Below are positions 36,312 to 44,647 of a DNA stretch of 45,185 nt, one piece after another; the first letter of the stretch is position 1, and each line of letters begins with the position of its first letter. The stretch comes from Brevundimonas bullata (lineage in GTDB: Bacteria; Pseudomonadota; Alphaproteobacteria; Caulobacterales; Caulobacteraceae). The notes beneath the pieces were generated by a model, which saw only the letters and a list, made by a program, of their open reading frames with translations, was not told the origin of the DNA and made no database searches. A program made the position numbers and the translations under genes. The stretch is taken from the NCBI RefSeq assembly GCF_003350205.1, contig NZ_QLLC01000024.1, positions 1 through 45,185 on the forward strand, read 5' to 3'.

Positions 36312-37441
36312 CCCTTCACGCCCTCATGCACGACGGCCCCGCCGTGGGTCACGACAGCGGCCTTGAGGATTTCGTCTTCCAGATCGAGCGTCACGACGCC
36401 GTCCTTCAACATCAGCCCGACGAAGGCGGTCAGGTTGCGCGCATAAAGGGCGCTGGCGTCCGCCGCGATCCGGCCCGGCAGGTTGGTGTAGCCGACGATG
36501 GAGACGCCGTTCGCCGTGGTCACGACCTCGCCCGCCTTGGCGCCGGCGACATTGCCGCCCGCCTCGACCGCCAGATCAATCAGGACCGAGCCGGGCTTCA
36601 TCGACGCCACCTGCTCGGCGCTGACCAGCACCGGCGCCGCGCGACCGGGGATCAGGGCGGTGGTGATGACGATGTCCTGCTTCCTGATGTGTTCGCCGGT
36701 TAGAGCGGCCTGCTTGGCCTGGTACTCGGGGCTCATCGGCTTGGCGTAGCCGCCAGCGGTTTGCGCGTTCTTGAACTCTTCGTCCTCGACGGCCAGGAAC
36801 TTAGCGCCCAGGCTCTCGACCTGTTCCTTGGTGGCCGGACGGACGTCGGTGGCGGTGACGACCGCGCCCAGACGCCGGGCCGTGGCGATGGCCTGCAAAC
36901 CCGCGACGCCGACGCCCATGACGAAGACCTTGGCCGGGGCGACCGTGCCCGCCGCCGTCATCATCATCGGGAAGCCCTTGCCGAAGGCGTAGGCCGCCTC
37001 GATCACCGCGCGATAGCCGGCCAGATTGGCCTGGGACGACAGCACGTCCATGACCTGGGCGCGGGTGATGCGCGGTACGAATTCCATGGCGAAGGCGGTG
37101 ACGCCGGCGCCCTTCAGCGCCTCGACCGTGTCCTTCTCGCGATAGGCGTCCAGCATGGCGATGACGATGGCGCCGGGCTTGAGCGCGCTGGTCTCCTGCG
37201 CCGTGGGGCCGCGCACCTTCAGCACGATGTCGGCGCCCTCCAGCACCGCGCGGGTGTCGGGCTTCACCGTGGCGCCGGCCTCGGCGTAGTCAGCGTCGGG
37301 AATGGACGAACCGACGCCCGTCCCGGCCTCGACCGAGACGGTCGCGCCCAGGGCGATCAGCTTCTTCACCGTTTCCGGCGTTACAGCGCAACGCGTTTCG
37401 CCTTCACGGCGCTCGCGGGTCACGGCGATGGCGACAGCCAA
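36308..37441 (-). CDS. pntAA: NAD(P) transhydrogenase alpha subunit, NAD-binding part
   Basis: The protein has 377 aa from the TTG at 37441, with the strong GGGAGGG site 8 bp upstream. A TTG at 37456 lies before that site and gives five more residues. Domain I blocks are IAVTRERREGETRCAVTPE, the DVLSSQANLAGYRAV segment that holds the catalytic Gln, the Rossmann motif VMGVGVAGLQAIATARRLGAVV, the GYAKPMS loop and LIDLAVEAGGNV. It binds NAD(H) in the cytoplasm. It is first in the pnt operon. Downstream lie DUF559, pntAB, two small genes and pntB. Confidence 0.96.
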   Translation of the reverse strand: MAVAIAVTRERREGETRCAVTPETVKKLIALGATVSVEAGTGVGSSIPDADYAEAGATVKPDTRAVLEGADIVLKVRGPTAQETSALKPGAIVIAMLDAYREKDTVEALKGAGVTAFAMEFVPRITRAQVMDVLSSQANLAGYRAVIEAAYAFGKGFPMMMTAAGTVAPAKVFVMGVGVAGLQAIATARRLGAVVTATDVRPATKEQVESLGAKFLAVEDEEFKNAQTAGGYAKPMSPEYQAKQAALTGEHIRKQDIVITTALIPGRAAPVLVSAEQVASMKPGSVLIDLAVEAGGNVAGAKAGEVVTTANGVSIVGYTNLPGRIAADASALYARNLTAFVGLMLKDGVVTLDLEDEILKAAVVTHGGAVVHEGVKG

Positions 37442-37473
37442 GCGAATCCCTCCCAAGTCCCCCAGAGCCCGAA

Positions 37474-37502
37474 CGTTAGGACGAAGCCGAAGGGCGCGTC
37501 AA
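37474..37502 (-). promoter_or_regulatory. Putative pnt operon promoter
   Basis: On the minus strand TTGACG (37497-37502) and CTAACG (37474-37479) are 17 bp apart. The -10 ends 32 bp before the TTG start of pntAA. The -35 matches the Caulobacter consensus well and the -10 less well. Confidence 0.4.
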
Positions 37503-37602
37503 AGTCGAAATTGCTGCAACTGCGTGATTTCTTTGCGCCAGCACTGCCTCTTGACGCAAGGAGAGGCAAAATCGTGCCGCGGCCCGCGCCTAATTCCAAA
37601 AG

Positions 37603-37636
37603 AAAAGCCCGTCGAACGCGGGTCCGGCGGGCTTTT
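37603..37636 (-). terminator. Terminator after the cytochrome oxidase subunit IV gene
   Basis: A 12-bp stem (37603-37614 with 37625-37636, one wobble) has a 10-bp loop. On the minus strand it ends GGGCTTTTCTTTT, a proper T tract, 34 bp after the stop of the subunit IV gene. Confidence 0.75.
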
Positions 37637-37670
37637 CAAATATCGCAGCGCCGCAAGCGCGGCGCGGTCG

Positions 37671-37919
37671 TCAGTGGGCGGGCTTGGAACGTAGGGCGAA
37701 GAAGCCGACCACACAGAGCGCCACAGCACTGATCGCGCCAGCCAGGAAGCCCGCGCCTACCGCGAACCAGACGGTCAGCAGCAGCAGGACCGCGGCCATG
37801 GCCAGCGAGCCCCACTTGGCCAGGAAGAGGAACAGATGCCAGGTCGAAACCTGTTCCGAGATTTCCATCGAGCCGTGCACATAGGCGTGTTCGGCGTGGT
37901 CTGCGTGCTGGTCGGCCAT
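37671..37919 (-). CDS. aa3-type cytochrome c oxidase subunit IV
   Basis: The protein has 82 aa. It starts MADQHADHAEHAYVHGSMEISEQVSTWHLFLFLAKWGSLAMAAVL, the bacterial subunit IV signature of alphaproteobacterial aa3 oxidases. Two hydrophobic segments (about 30-48 and 50-74) follow. The His-rich N-terminus is unusual in that it is longer than the core motif. It is a peripheral structural subunit in the cytoplasmic membrane. The catalytic subunits are not in the window. Confidence 0.93.
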   Translation of the reverse strand: MADQHADHAEHAYVHGSMEISEQVSTWHLFLFLAKWGSLAMAAVLLLLTVWFAVGAGFLAGAISAVALCVVGFFALRSKPAH

Positions 37920-38007
37920 TCAGGTCTTCCGAAAAAGAGTCAAGATTTCGACGGCTCTTATAGCGACGCCCGCGTGGGGCTCAAGCCCACGCGGCGTCTT
38001 GCCTCGC

Positions 38008-39816
38008 TCAGTCTTGGGCCGACAGGGCCTCGAATTGATCGACTAGGCGTTCCAGGCGCCGGGTGCCGATGGTCCAGAAGGCCGGGTCGCGCGGGTTCAG
38101 GCCGAAGGGCTTCAGCGCCTCGACATAGGTATGAGCCCCGCCGCCCGACAGCAGGTCGCGATACAGCGGCGTGAAGGCCTCAGGGTCCTTGGCGCGCGTC
38201 TCCATCAGGGCCGCGACCAGCAGGTCGCCGAAGGCGTAGGCATAGACGTAGAAGGGCGAGTGGACGAAGTGGCTGACGTAGGCCCACCAGTTTTCATAGC
38301 CGGGGTTCAGCGTCACCGCCGGGCCGAGGCTGGCGCCCAACTTCTGCATCCAGATTTCGCCGATGCGTTCGACCGGGACCTCGCCCGCCGCGCGTTCGTG
38401 GTGGAAGCGGGTCTCGAAGCGGTGGAAGGCGATCTGGCGCACCACCGTGTTCAGGCCGTCCTCGATGCGACCGGCCAGAAGGGCGCGCTGGTCCTGGGGC
38501 GTCGCCTCGGCCAGCAGGCGGTCGAAGGTCAGGCCCTCGGCGAAGATGGAGGCGGTCTCGGCCAGGGTCAGCGGCGTGTCGGCCAGCAGCGAGCCTTGCG
38601 CCGCCGCCAGGGTCTGATGCACCCCGTGGCCCAGTTCGTGGGCCAGGGTCAGCAGGTCTCGCCGCTCGCCCATCCAGTTCAGGAAGACGTAGGGATGGCG
38701 GTCCGCCGTCACCGGGTGGGCGTAGGCGCCGGACTGCTTGCCGGGTCGCGCCCGTGCGTCGATCCACGGCCGGTCGAAGAACCAGGCCGCGCGCTCCGCG
38801 AAGTCACCGCCCAGATCATTGAAGCTGGCCAACACCACCTTGCGCGCCTGTTTCCAGTCATAGGTGCGCGGCGGCGTCGCCTCGATGGGGGCGTTGCGGT
38901 CCCAGTGGTTCAGCGTCGTCTTGCCCATGGCCTTGGCCTTGAGCGCGTAATAGCGGTGCGAGATGCGCGGATAGGCCTCGGCCACCGCCTCGGCCATGGC
39001 GTCCACGCTCTCGCCGTCGACTTCGTTGCCCAGGTGGCGGCTGTCGGCGGGGCGTTTGAAGCCGCGCCACTTGTCTTCCAGAGCCTTGTCGGCGGCGACG
39101 GTGTTCATGACCATGGCCATGGTCTGGGCCTTGTCGGCGAAGGCTTTCGACAGGCCCTCGGCGGCGGCCTTGCGTTTGGCGGCGTCGGCGTCGCTGAGGC
39201 GGTTGAGGGCCTCGGACAGGGTCAGGCTCTCGCCGTCGGCGTCAGCCCGCAGGGCGGCCAGGGTCTCGTCGAACAGGCGCGGCCACTGAGCCTGAATCGG
39301 GCCTCGCTCGGCGATGAAGGTCTCAAGCTCAGTGGACAGTTCATGCGGCTTCATCGCCCGCACCCGGCGCAGCCAGGGCGACCAGCGTGCGGCGGTCGGA
39401 TGGGCGGAAAGCGCCGCGGCGATCTCGGCCTCCTCCAGCTGATTGATCTCCAGCGTCAGCCAGACGGTCGGCGTGGCGATGACCGTCATCTTCTCGCGGA
39501 TATTGGCCTCGAAGCCCTGCGCCCCCGCATCGTCGCGCGCCGTCGACGCGGCGAGGAAGGCGTAGGCGCCCAAGCCCCCCATGACGTCCGCCGCCTGCTC
39601 GTACAGGGCGATGGTCTGATCCAGCGCCGCGCCCAGCGCCGTCGCGTCGCCGCGCTGGCCGACCAGTTGGCCCTGGAAGGCGTTCATCCGGTCCACCAAG
39701 GCCTTGGCGCGGTCGAGGTCGGCGCCGATGCGCGTATCCTCGCGCGAGGCGTAGAGGTCGGACAGGTCCCACAGCGGGGCGTCGGTCAGGTCGGGGGTCT
39801 TGATGGGGGCGTTCAT
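38008..39816 (-). CDS. M3-family oligoendopeptidase (PepF-like)
   Basis: The protein has 602 aa from the ATG at 39816 (MNAPIKTPDLTDAPLWDLSDLYAS). A start at 39906 would add 30 Arg/Pro-rich residues. The zinc motif HELGH (His393, Glu394, His397) lies in LAHELGHGVHQTLA, with the third ligand Glu expected about 25 residues later (ETASIFAEGLTFDRLL). The N-terminal half is an M3 PepF helical domain. The enzyme hydrolyses short peptides in the cytoplasm. No signal peptide is present. It is a single-gene unit. Confidence 0.93.
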   Translation of the reverse strand: MNAPIKTPDLTDAPLWDLSDLYASREDTRIGADLDRAKALVDRMNAFQGQLVGQRGDATALGAALDQTIALYEQAADVMGGLGAYAFLAASTARDDAGAQGFEANIREKMTVIATPTVWLTLEINQLEEAEIAAALSAHPTAARWSPWLRRVRAMKPHELSTELETFIAERGPIQAQWPRLFDETLAALRADADGESLTLSEALNRLSDADAAKRKAAAEGLSKAFADKAQTMAMVMNTVAADKALEDKWRGFKRPADSRHLGNEVDGESVDAMAEAVAEAYPRISHRYYALKAKAMGKTTLNHWDRNAPIEATPPRTYDWKQARKVVLASFNDLGGDFAERAAWFFDRPWIDARARPGKQSGAYAHPVTADRHPYVFLNWMGERRDLLTLAHELGHGVHQTLAAAQGSLLADTPLTLAETASIFAEGLTFDRLLAEATPQDQRALLAGRIEDGLNTVVRQIAFHRFETRFHHERAAGEVPVERIGEIWMQKLGASLGPAVTLNPGYENWWAYVSHFVHSPFYVYAYAFGDLLVAALMETRAKDPEAFTPLYRDLLSGGGAHTYVEALKPFGLNPRDPAFWTIGTRRLERLVDQFEALSAQD

Positions 39817-39910
39817 GGTCAAGTTGTGGGGAAGCGGACGGACGGGCGCAAGCGGGCGCCTGCGGATAGAGATGCTCAAGCAGCCTAAAGAACGATCGCA
39901 AGCCAAGCGC

Positions 39911-40069
39911 CCTTCTCCCCTTGCGGGAGAAGGTGGCCCGTCAGGGCCGGATGAGGGGTTTCTGGCGGGCAGATGAAGGCCGGTCGGAGGCGAGCGTGGC
40001 GAGACCCCTCATCCGTCAGCCCCCGGATCAAGTCCGAGGGCTGCCACCTTCTCTCGCAAGGGGAGAAGG
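39911..40069. repeat. Large nested palindromic repeat in the 325-bp gap before the DUF4153 gene
   Basis: Three layers are visible. Outer hairpins are CCTTCTCCC-cttgc-GGGAGAAGG (39911-39933) and CCTTCTC with GAGAAGG (40047-40069). An inner exact 12-bp inverted pair is CGGATGAGGGGT (39948-39959) and ACCCCTCATCCG (40004-40015). A further hairpin at 40017-40043 has arms CAGCCC and GGGCTG with an inner CGGA/TCCG stem. The set resembles the dispersed intergenic repeats of Caulobacterales. The rest of the gap shows no promoter or gene that I can support. Confidence 0.82.
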
Positions 40070-40141
40070 AAGGATGAGGTGGGCGCTTTCCCTTCTCGCC
40101 GTCCCGGTCCACCCTGTCCGCCAAGCGCAAGGGGCCATGCC

Positions 40142-41944
40142 ATGACCGACCCGTACAACGATCAGACCGGACGCACCTCGCTGGGCGGGACGAAGGGGCT
40201 GGCGGTCGCGCGACTGGGGATAGGGCTGGTTCAGGGGCTGCTGCTCTACGCCCTGTATCGCAGCGGCGCCTCGCATGACGCCCTGACCTGGCCTGCGACC
40301 CATCCGCCCTTGTTCGGGGCGCTGATCCTGGCCGTCAGCTTTACGCCGGTCATGCTGCTGGCGGGGGTCGGGCGGCTGTCGGTCAAGGCGCTGGCGATCT
40401 GGGGGCTGATCGCCGCCGCCGTGCTGATGCTGCTGGGCTGGCACGACGTGGCGCAGCAGGCGACGGACGGACGCTTTTATCCGCCCTATCTGCGTTTCCC
40501 AGTCATCGCCTTCGCCGCCGCCGCATTGTTCATCGCCCATCACCTGATCGTTCCGGCGGTCGCGTCACGACGATGGATCGCCGACTTCGACGACTATTTC
40601 GACACGGCGTGGAAGGCGGGGGTGCAGTTGGCCCTGTCGCTGGGCTTCACCGGCGCCTTCTGGCTGCTGCTGTTCCTGGGCGCGGCCCTGTTCCGCATCA
40701 TCGGTCTGCGGTTCCTTGAAGACCTGATCGGCGAGGAGTGGTTCTCCATCCCCGTCACCTGCCTGGTCTTCGCGGTCGCGGTGCAGTTGACCGACGTGCG
40801 CAGCGGTCTGATCCGGGGCGTGCGGACCGTGGCCCTGATGCTGCTGTCCTGGCTGCTGCTGGTCATCACGGTGCTGGTGGCGAGCTTCCTGCTGGCCCTG
40901 CCCTTCACCGGGCTAGACGGATTGTGGAAGACGGGCAGCGCCACGGCCCTGGTGCTGTCGGCGGCGGCGGCCCTGATCATCCTGATCAACACCGCCTATC
41001 AGGATGGGCGCGAGGACAATCTGCCGCCGGTCGTGTTGCGCGTCGCCGTGCGGGTCGCCTCCGTCCTGCTGACGCCGCTGATCCTGATCGCGATCTGGGG
41101 GCTGTCCTTGCGCATCGGCCAGCATGGCCTGACCCCGGACCGGATCATCGCCTCGGCCTGCGCCCTGGTCGGGGTCATCTATGCGGCGGGTTACGGCTGG
41201 GCGGCGCTGTCGCCCTTCTGGAAGAAGACGGCGTGGATGAAGCCGCTGGAGCGAACCAATGTCGCCGCCGCCGTCCTGACCGTCGGCGTCATCCTGGCCC
41301 TGTTCAGCCCCCTGCTGGACCCCGCCCGCCTGTCGGTCGGGGATCAGGTCGCCCGGCTGAAGCGGGGGGCCGTCAGCGCGGCCCTGTTCGACTACGGCTT
41401 CCTGCGCTTTGAGGCCGGCAAGCCGGGTCGCGCGGCCCTGGCCGATCTGGCCAAGTCGTCAAACGCCGAGATCGCGCGTCGGGCCAAACAGGCGCAGGCG
41501 ACCGACAATCGCTATGACCTGAAGCAGAAGGACGACTCCCTTCCGCCCCGGACGCCGCGCGTCGGCGTCTGGCCCGAAGGCGCGACCTTGCCCGCTGGGT
41601 TCGTGACGCCGGTGCGGCGGGACGATCCTCGCTATGACTGTGAAGACGCCGTCGAATGTCTGGCGACCGCGCGCGACCTGAACGGCGACGGCAGGACCGA
41701 GGTGCTGCTGGCCGACCGCTTCCGCATCGCCCTGTTCGCGCAAGGGCCGGACGGGGTCTGGACGCATCAGGGCGACTATCGGGTCGTCTTCTGCGGATCG
41801 GGTTCAAACGACGTGCGCGAACTGCTGAAGAACCCACAAACGGCGCCGGTCGCCCCGGCCTGGCCCGACCTTTCCACCCCGCGCGGCGAGGCTCGTTTCA
41901 CGCCCGAACAGGACTGCCCCGCCCCCGTCGCCGTTAACCCCTGA
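40142..41944 (+). CDS. DUF4153 membrane protein
   Basis: The protein has 600 aa from the ATG at 40142 (MTDPYNDQTGRTSLGG). An upstream in-frame start at 40079 adds 21 residues from the repeat side. About 11 to 12 membrane segments occupy residues 18-425. The order of TM segments and LPFTGLDGLWKTGSATALVLSAAAALIILINTAYQDG fit DUF4153. The last 170 residues are soluble, with many charged residues and four cysteines (YDCEDAVECLATA, VFCGSG, DCPAP) on the same side of the membrane. The role is unknown. The gene stands alone. Confidence 0.82.
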   Translation: MTDPYNDQTGRTSLGGTKGLAVARLGIGLVQGLLLYALYRSGASHDALTWPATHPPLFGALILAVSFTPVMLLAGVGRLSVKALAIWGLIAAAVLMLLGWHDVAQQATDGRFYPPYLRFPVIAFAAAALFIAHHLIVPAVASRRWIADFDDYFDTAWKAGVQLALSLGFTGAFWLLLFLGAALFRIIGLRFLEDLIGEEWFSIPVTCLVFAVAVQLTDVRSGLIRGVRTVALMLLSWLLLVITVLVASFLLALPFTGLDGLWKTGSATALVLSAAAALIILINTAYQDGREDNLPPVVLRVAVRVASVLLTPLILIAIWGLSLRIGQHGLTPDRIIASACALVGVIYAAGYGWAALSPFWKKTAWMKPLERTNVAAAVLTVGVILALFSPLLDPARLSVGDQVARLKRGAVSAALFDYGFLRFEAGKPGRAALADLAKSSNAEIARRAKQAQATDNRYDLKQKDDSLPPRTPRVGVWPEGATLPAGFVTPVRRDDPRYDCEDAVECLATARDLNGDGRTEVLLADRFRIALFAQGPDGVWTHQGDYRVVFCGSGSNDVRELLKNPQTAPVAPAWPDLSTPRGEARFTPEQDCPAPVAVNP

Positions 41945-42058
41945 CTCAGTTCTCCGAAACCCGATCTTCACCCCCTGCCTGTTATGGGTCAGCTGGAAAC
42001 GAGCCGATCCCGAGCAACGAGGACGGTCGTGACGGTGATGTTTTAGGGTGTGTTTCAC

Positions 42059-43516
42059 ATGGCCAAGACCGTTCTGGTCGTCGACGATGATCCCACGCAG
42101 CGCCGCCTGATTCAGGCGGTGCTGGACCGCGAAGGCTACGCCGTCGTCCACGCCGAGAGCGGGGGTGAGGCTATCGACCGCCTGACCAAGGGCGGCGGCG
42201 CCGATGTGGTCCTGCTGGATCTCGTCATGCCGGGCCTGTCGGGTCTGGAGACGCTGGCGGAAATCCGCACGGCGGGCGTGGCTGTGCCGGTCATCGTCCT
42301 GACGGCCAACGGCGGCATCGAGACCGTGGTCAAGGCCATGCAGGCCGGGGCCCAGGACTTCTTCGTCAAGCCAGTGGGGCCGGAGCGCCTGCTGATCGGG
42401 GTGCGCAACGCCCTGCAGTTGACGCAGCTGTCGGCCGAGATCGGCCGCTTGAAAAAACACGTCTCGGGCCGGACCTCGTTTGACGACATCGTCGGCGACA
42501 GCCCGCCGATGCGGATGGTCAAGGCTCTGGGCGTACGCGCCGCCAAGTCCGGCATTCCGGTGCTGATCACCGGCGAAAGCGGCGTGGGTAAGGAAGTCAT
42601 CGCCCGCGCCCTGCACGGCGCCTCGGACCGAGCCGGCAAGCCCTTCGTGGCCGTCAACTGCGGCGCCCTGCCCGCCAATCTGGTCGAATCCATCCTGTTC
42701 GGTCACGAGAAGGGCAGCTTCACCGGCGCCACCGACAAGCACCTGGGCAAGTTCATGGAGGCCAACGGCGGCACCCTGTTCCTGGACGAGATAGGCGAAC
42801 TGCCGCTGGACATGCAGGTCAAGCTGCTGCGCGCCTTGCAAGAGGGCGAGATCGACCCCGTCGGATCGAAGCGCGCGGTCAAGGTCGACGTCCGCATCGT
42901 CTCGGCCACCAATCGCGACCCGGCCCAGCAAGTCAAGGAAGGCGCGTTCCGCGAGGACCTGTTTTATCGCCTGAACGTCTTCCCGATCGAGGCCCCGGCC
43001 CTGCGTGAACGGCGCGAGGACATCCCGGCCCTGGTCGAGCACTTCATCGCCCGCTTCAACGTCGAAGAAGGCAAGCGCGTCGCCGGCTGCGCCGTCGAGA
43101 CCATGGCCTTGCTGCAGGCCTTCGACTGGCCCGGCAACGTGCGCCAGCTGGAAAACGCCATCTATCGCGCCCTGGTGCTGGCGGATTCGCCGCTGTTGCA
43201 GCCGCACGACTTCCCGGCCATCTCGGGGGTGGCCATGCCGCTGACCTCGGGCGGCGCCATCTCGCACGACCGCGCCGAGACGCCCGCCAGCGAAGCGACC
43301 GGCGAGGCCCAGCCTGACAGTCCTGTCCGCATCATCGACGCGCGCGGCCATCTGCGCACCCTGGAAGAGATCGAACGCGACCTGATCCAGCACGCCATCG
43401 AGGTCTATTCCGGCCACATGAGCGAGATCGCGCGGCGCCTCGGCATCGGCCGCTCGACCCTGTACCGCAAGGTCCGCGAACAGGGACTGGAAGAGCAGCT
43501 GAAGGAAGCGGGCTGA
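42059..43516 (+). CDS. tacA: Sigma-54-dependent response regulator (TacA-like, NtrC class)
   Basis: The protein has 485 aa from the ATG at 42059; a GTG at 42050 is possible but weaker. The receiver domain has Asp54 (VVLLDLVMPGL). The AAA+ domain has Walker A GESGVGKE (172-179), the sigma-54 contact loop GSFTGA (219-224) and Walker B GTLFLDE (238-244). The C-terminal Fis-type HTH is MSEIARRLGIGRSTLYRKVREQGLEEQ. The N-terminus MAKTVLVVDDDPTQRRLIQAVL and length resemble Caulobacter TacA, which controls stalk genes; this assignment is from memory. The contact loop has Ser in place of the usual Ala (GAFTGA). Confidence 0.8.
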   Translation: MAKTVLVVDDDPTQRRLIQAVLDREGYAVVHAESGGEAIDRLTKGGGADVVLLDLVMPGLSGLETLAEIRTAGVAVPVIVLTANGGIETVVKAMQAGAQDFFVKPVGPERLLIGVRNALQLTQLSAEIGRLKKHVSGRTSFDDIVGDSPPMRMVKALGVRAAKSGIPVLITGESGVGKEVIARALHGASDRAGKPFVAVNCGALPANLVESILFGHEKGSFTGATDKHLGKFMEANGGTLFLDEIGELPLDMQVKLLRALQEGEIDPVGSKRAVKVDVRIVSATNRDPAQQVKEGAFREDLFYRLNVFPIEAPALRERREDIPALVEHFIARFNVEEGKRVAGCAVETMALLQAFDWPGNVRQLENAIYRALVLADSPLLQPHDFPAISGVAMPLTSGGAISHDRAETPASEATGEAQPDSPVRIIDARGHLRTLEEIERDLIQHAIEVYSGHMSEIARRLGIGRSTLYRKVREQGLEEQLKEAG

Positions 43517-43585
43517 GGCTCCAAGGAACCTGATCGCCCAAGCTGAGCTTTACCTCTGACCCCCTTGGGCTGGACGGAGGACGCC

Positions 43586-44353
43586 ATGGCGATAGAGAGC
43601 GCTTTTCGGCTGGACGGCGACGTCGCCATCGTGACCGGCGGGGCCGCCGGCATCGGTCGCGGCATCGCCGAGACCTTTGCTCGGGCCGGGGCGGCCGTGG
43701 TCGTCACTGACCTGAACAAGGACGGCGCCGATGCGGTGGCCGAGGGCATCGTGGCGGCGGGCGGCCGGGCCATCGGTCTGGAATGCAACGTCACCGACGA
43801 GGCCCAGCGACAGGCCGCGATCGACGCCGCGCTTCAGGCCTTTGGCAAGATCACCCTTCTGGCCAATAACGCCGGCGGCGGCGGGCCCAAGCCCTTCGAC
43901 ATGCCGATGCGCGATTTCGAATGGGCGTTCCAGCTCAACGTCTTCGCCATGTTCCGCTTCATGCAGATGGTCGCGCCCCACATGGAGCAGGCGGGCGGCG
44001 GGGCGATCCTGAACATTTCCTCGATGGCCGGCGAGAACAAGAACAGCCGCATGGCGTCCTATGGGTCGTCCAAGGCGGCGGTCAATCACCTGACGCGCAA
44101 CGTCGCCTTCGACCTGGGGCCCAGGGGCGTCCGCGTCAACGCCATCGCGCCGGGGGCGATCAAGACCGACGCTCTGGCCAAGGTGCTGACGCCCCAGATC
44201 GAGGCCGCCATGCTGAAGCACACGCCGCTGGGGCGACTGGGCGAGACCCAGGACATCGCCAACGCCGCCCTCTTCCTGTGCTCGCCTGCCGCGTCCTGGG
44301 TCAGCGGCCAGGTCCTGACCGTCTCGGGCGGCGGGGTTCAGGAACTGGACTGA
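43586..44353 (+). CDS. hdhA: 7-alpha-hydroxysteroid-dehydrogenase-like short-chain dehydrogenase
   Basis: The protein has 255 aa from the ATG at 43586, 5 bp after GGAGG. The cofactor motif is TGGAAGIG (17-24). The catalytic residues are Ser146, Tyr159 and Lys163, the same numbers as in E. coli HdhA. Whole blocks are shared with HdhA: NNAGGGGPKPFDMPM, SMAGENKN, and NAALFLCSPAASWVSGQVLTVSGGGVQEL. HdhA oxidises the 7-alpha hydroxyl of bile acids with NAD+. Whether the substrate here is a steroid or another secondary alcohol is not known. It follows tacA by 69 bp, probably as its own unit. Confidence 0.88.
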   Translation: MAIESAFRLDGDVAIVTGGAAGIGRGIAETFARAGAAVVVTDLNKDGADAVAEGIVAAGGRAIGLECNVTDEAQRQAAIDAALQAFGKITLLANNAGGGGPKPFDMPMRDFEWAFQLNVFAMFRFMQMVAPHMEQAGGGAILNISSMAGENKNSRMASYGSSKAAVNHLTRNVAFDLGPRGVRVNAIAPGAIKTDALAKVLTPQIEAAMLKHTPLGRLGETQDIANAALFLCSPAASWVSGQVLTVSGGGVQELD

Positions 44354-44379
44354 CCCCTGCCCTTTCGACGTGCTAGGCT
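44350..44379 (+). promoter_or_regulatory. Putative promoter giving a leaderless mRNA
   Basis: CTGACC (44350-44355) and GCTAGGCT (44372-44379) are placed like a housekeeping promoter. The -10 ends 6 bp before the ATG at 44386, the same arrangement as at 62-89, and no ribosome-binding site is visible. The -35 is weak and overlaps the hdhA stop. Confidence 0.35.
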
Positions 44380-44385
44380 GTCGGC

Positions 44386-44580
44386 ATGAGCGATCTTCAC
44401 GACGACACCCCCGCCGCAGCCGCCGCCGAGGGTCCGGGCGAAACGCCCCTGCAACGCGCGCTTCGCCAAAAGAAGGAAGCGCTCGACGCCCGCCCGAAAC
44501 CGCCGCGCGGCGGCCGCTTCCAGCGCGAACAGGCCGCCCGCATCAAGACCGGGGCGGCGCGCCCTTGGATGAGCAAGTAG
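44386..44580 (+). CDS. Small conserved basic protein of unknown function
   Basis: The protein has 64 aa, with a small acidic N-terminus (MSDLHDDTPAAAAAEGPGE) and a basic C-terminal half: TPLQRALRQKKEALDARPKPPRGGRFQREQAARIKTGAARPWMSK. The Lys/Arg/Pro-rich end suggests nucleic-acid or ribosome contact. Similar short proteins appear, from memory, in many alphaproteobacteria without a known role. It is likely leaderless. The stop region is duplicated in tandem just after it. Confidence 0.78.
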   Translation: MSDLHDDTPAAAAAEGPGETPLQRALRQKKEALDARPKPPRGGRFQREQAARIKTGAARPWMSK

Positions 44581-44596
44581 AGGGATGAGCAAGTAG
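44567..44596 (+). repeat. Tandem duplication of the end of the 64-aa gene
   Basis: GGATGAGCAAGTAG occurs at 44567-44580 and again at 44583-44596, a period of 16 bp. The first copy holds the last codons and the stop of the 64-aa gene. It looks like a small recent duplication. Confidence 0.85.
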
Positions 44597-44647
44597 GGCG
44601 AGCGGCGAAGCGGACAGGGCGAATGTCGGCCCTGGGCGGAGGTCCTC

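Noticed and set aside
42001..42058. Sigma-54 promoter upstream of the TacA-like gene
   Set aside because: No GG-N10-GC pair with the TGGCAC-N5-TTGCA context was found.
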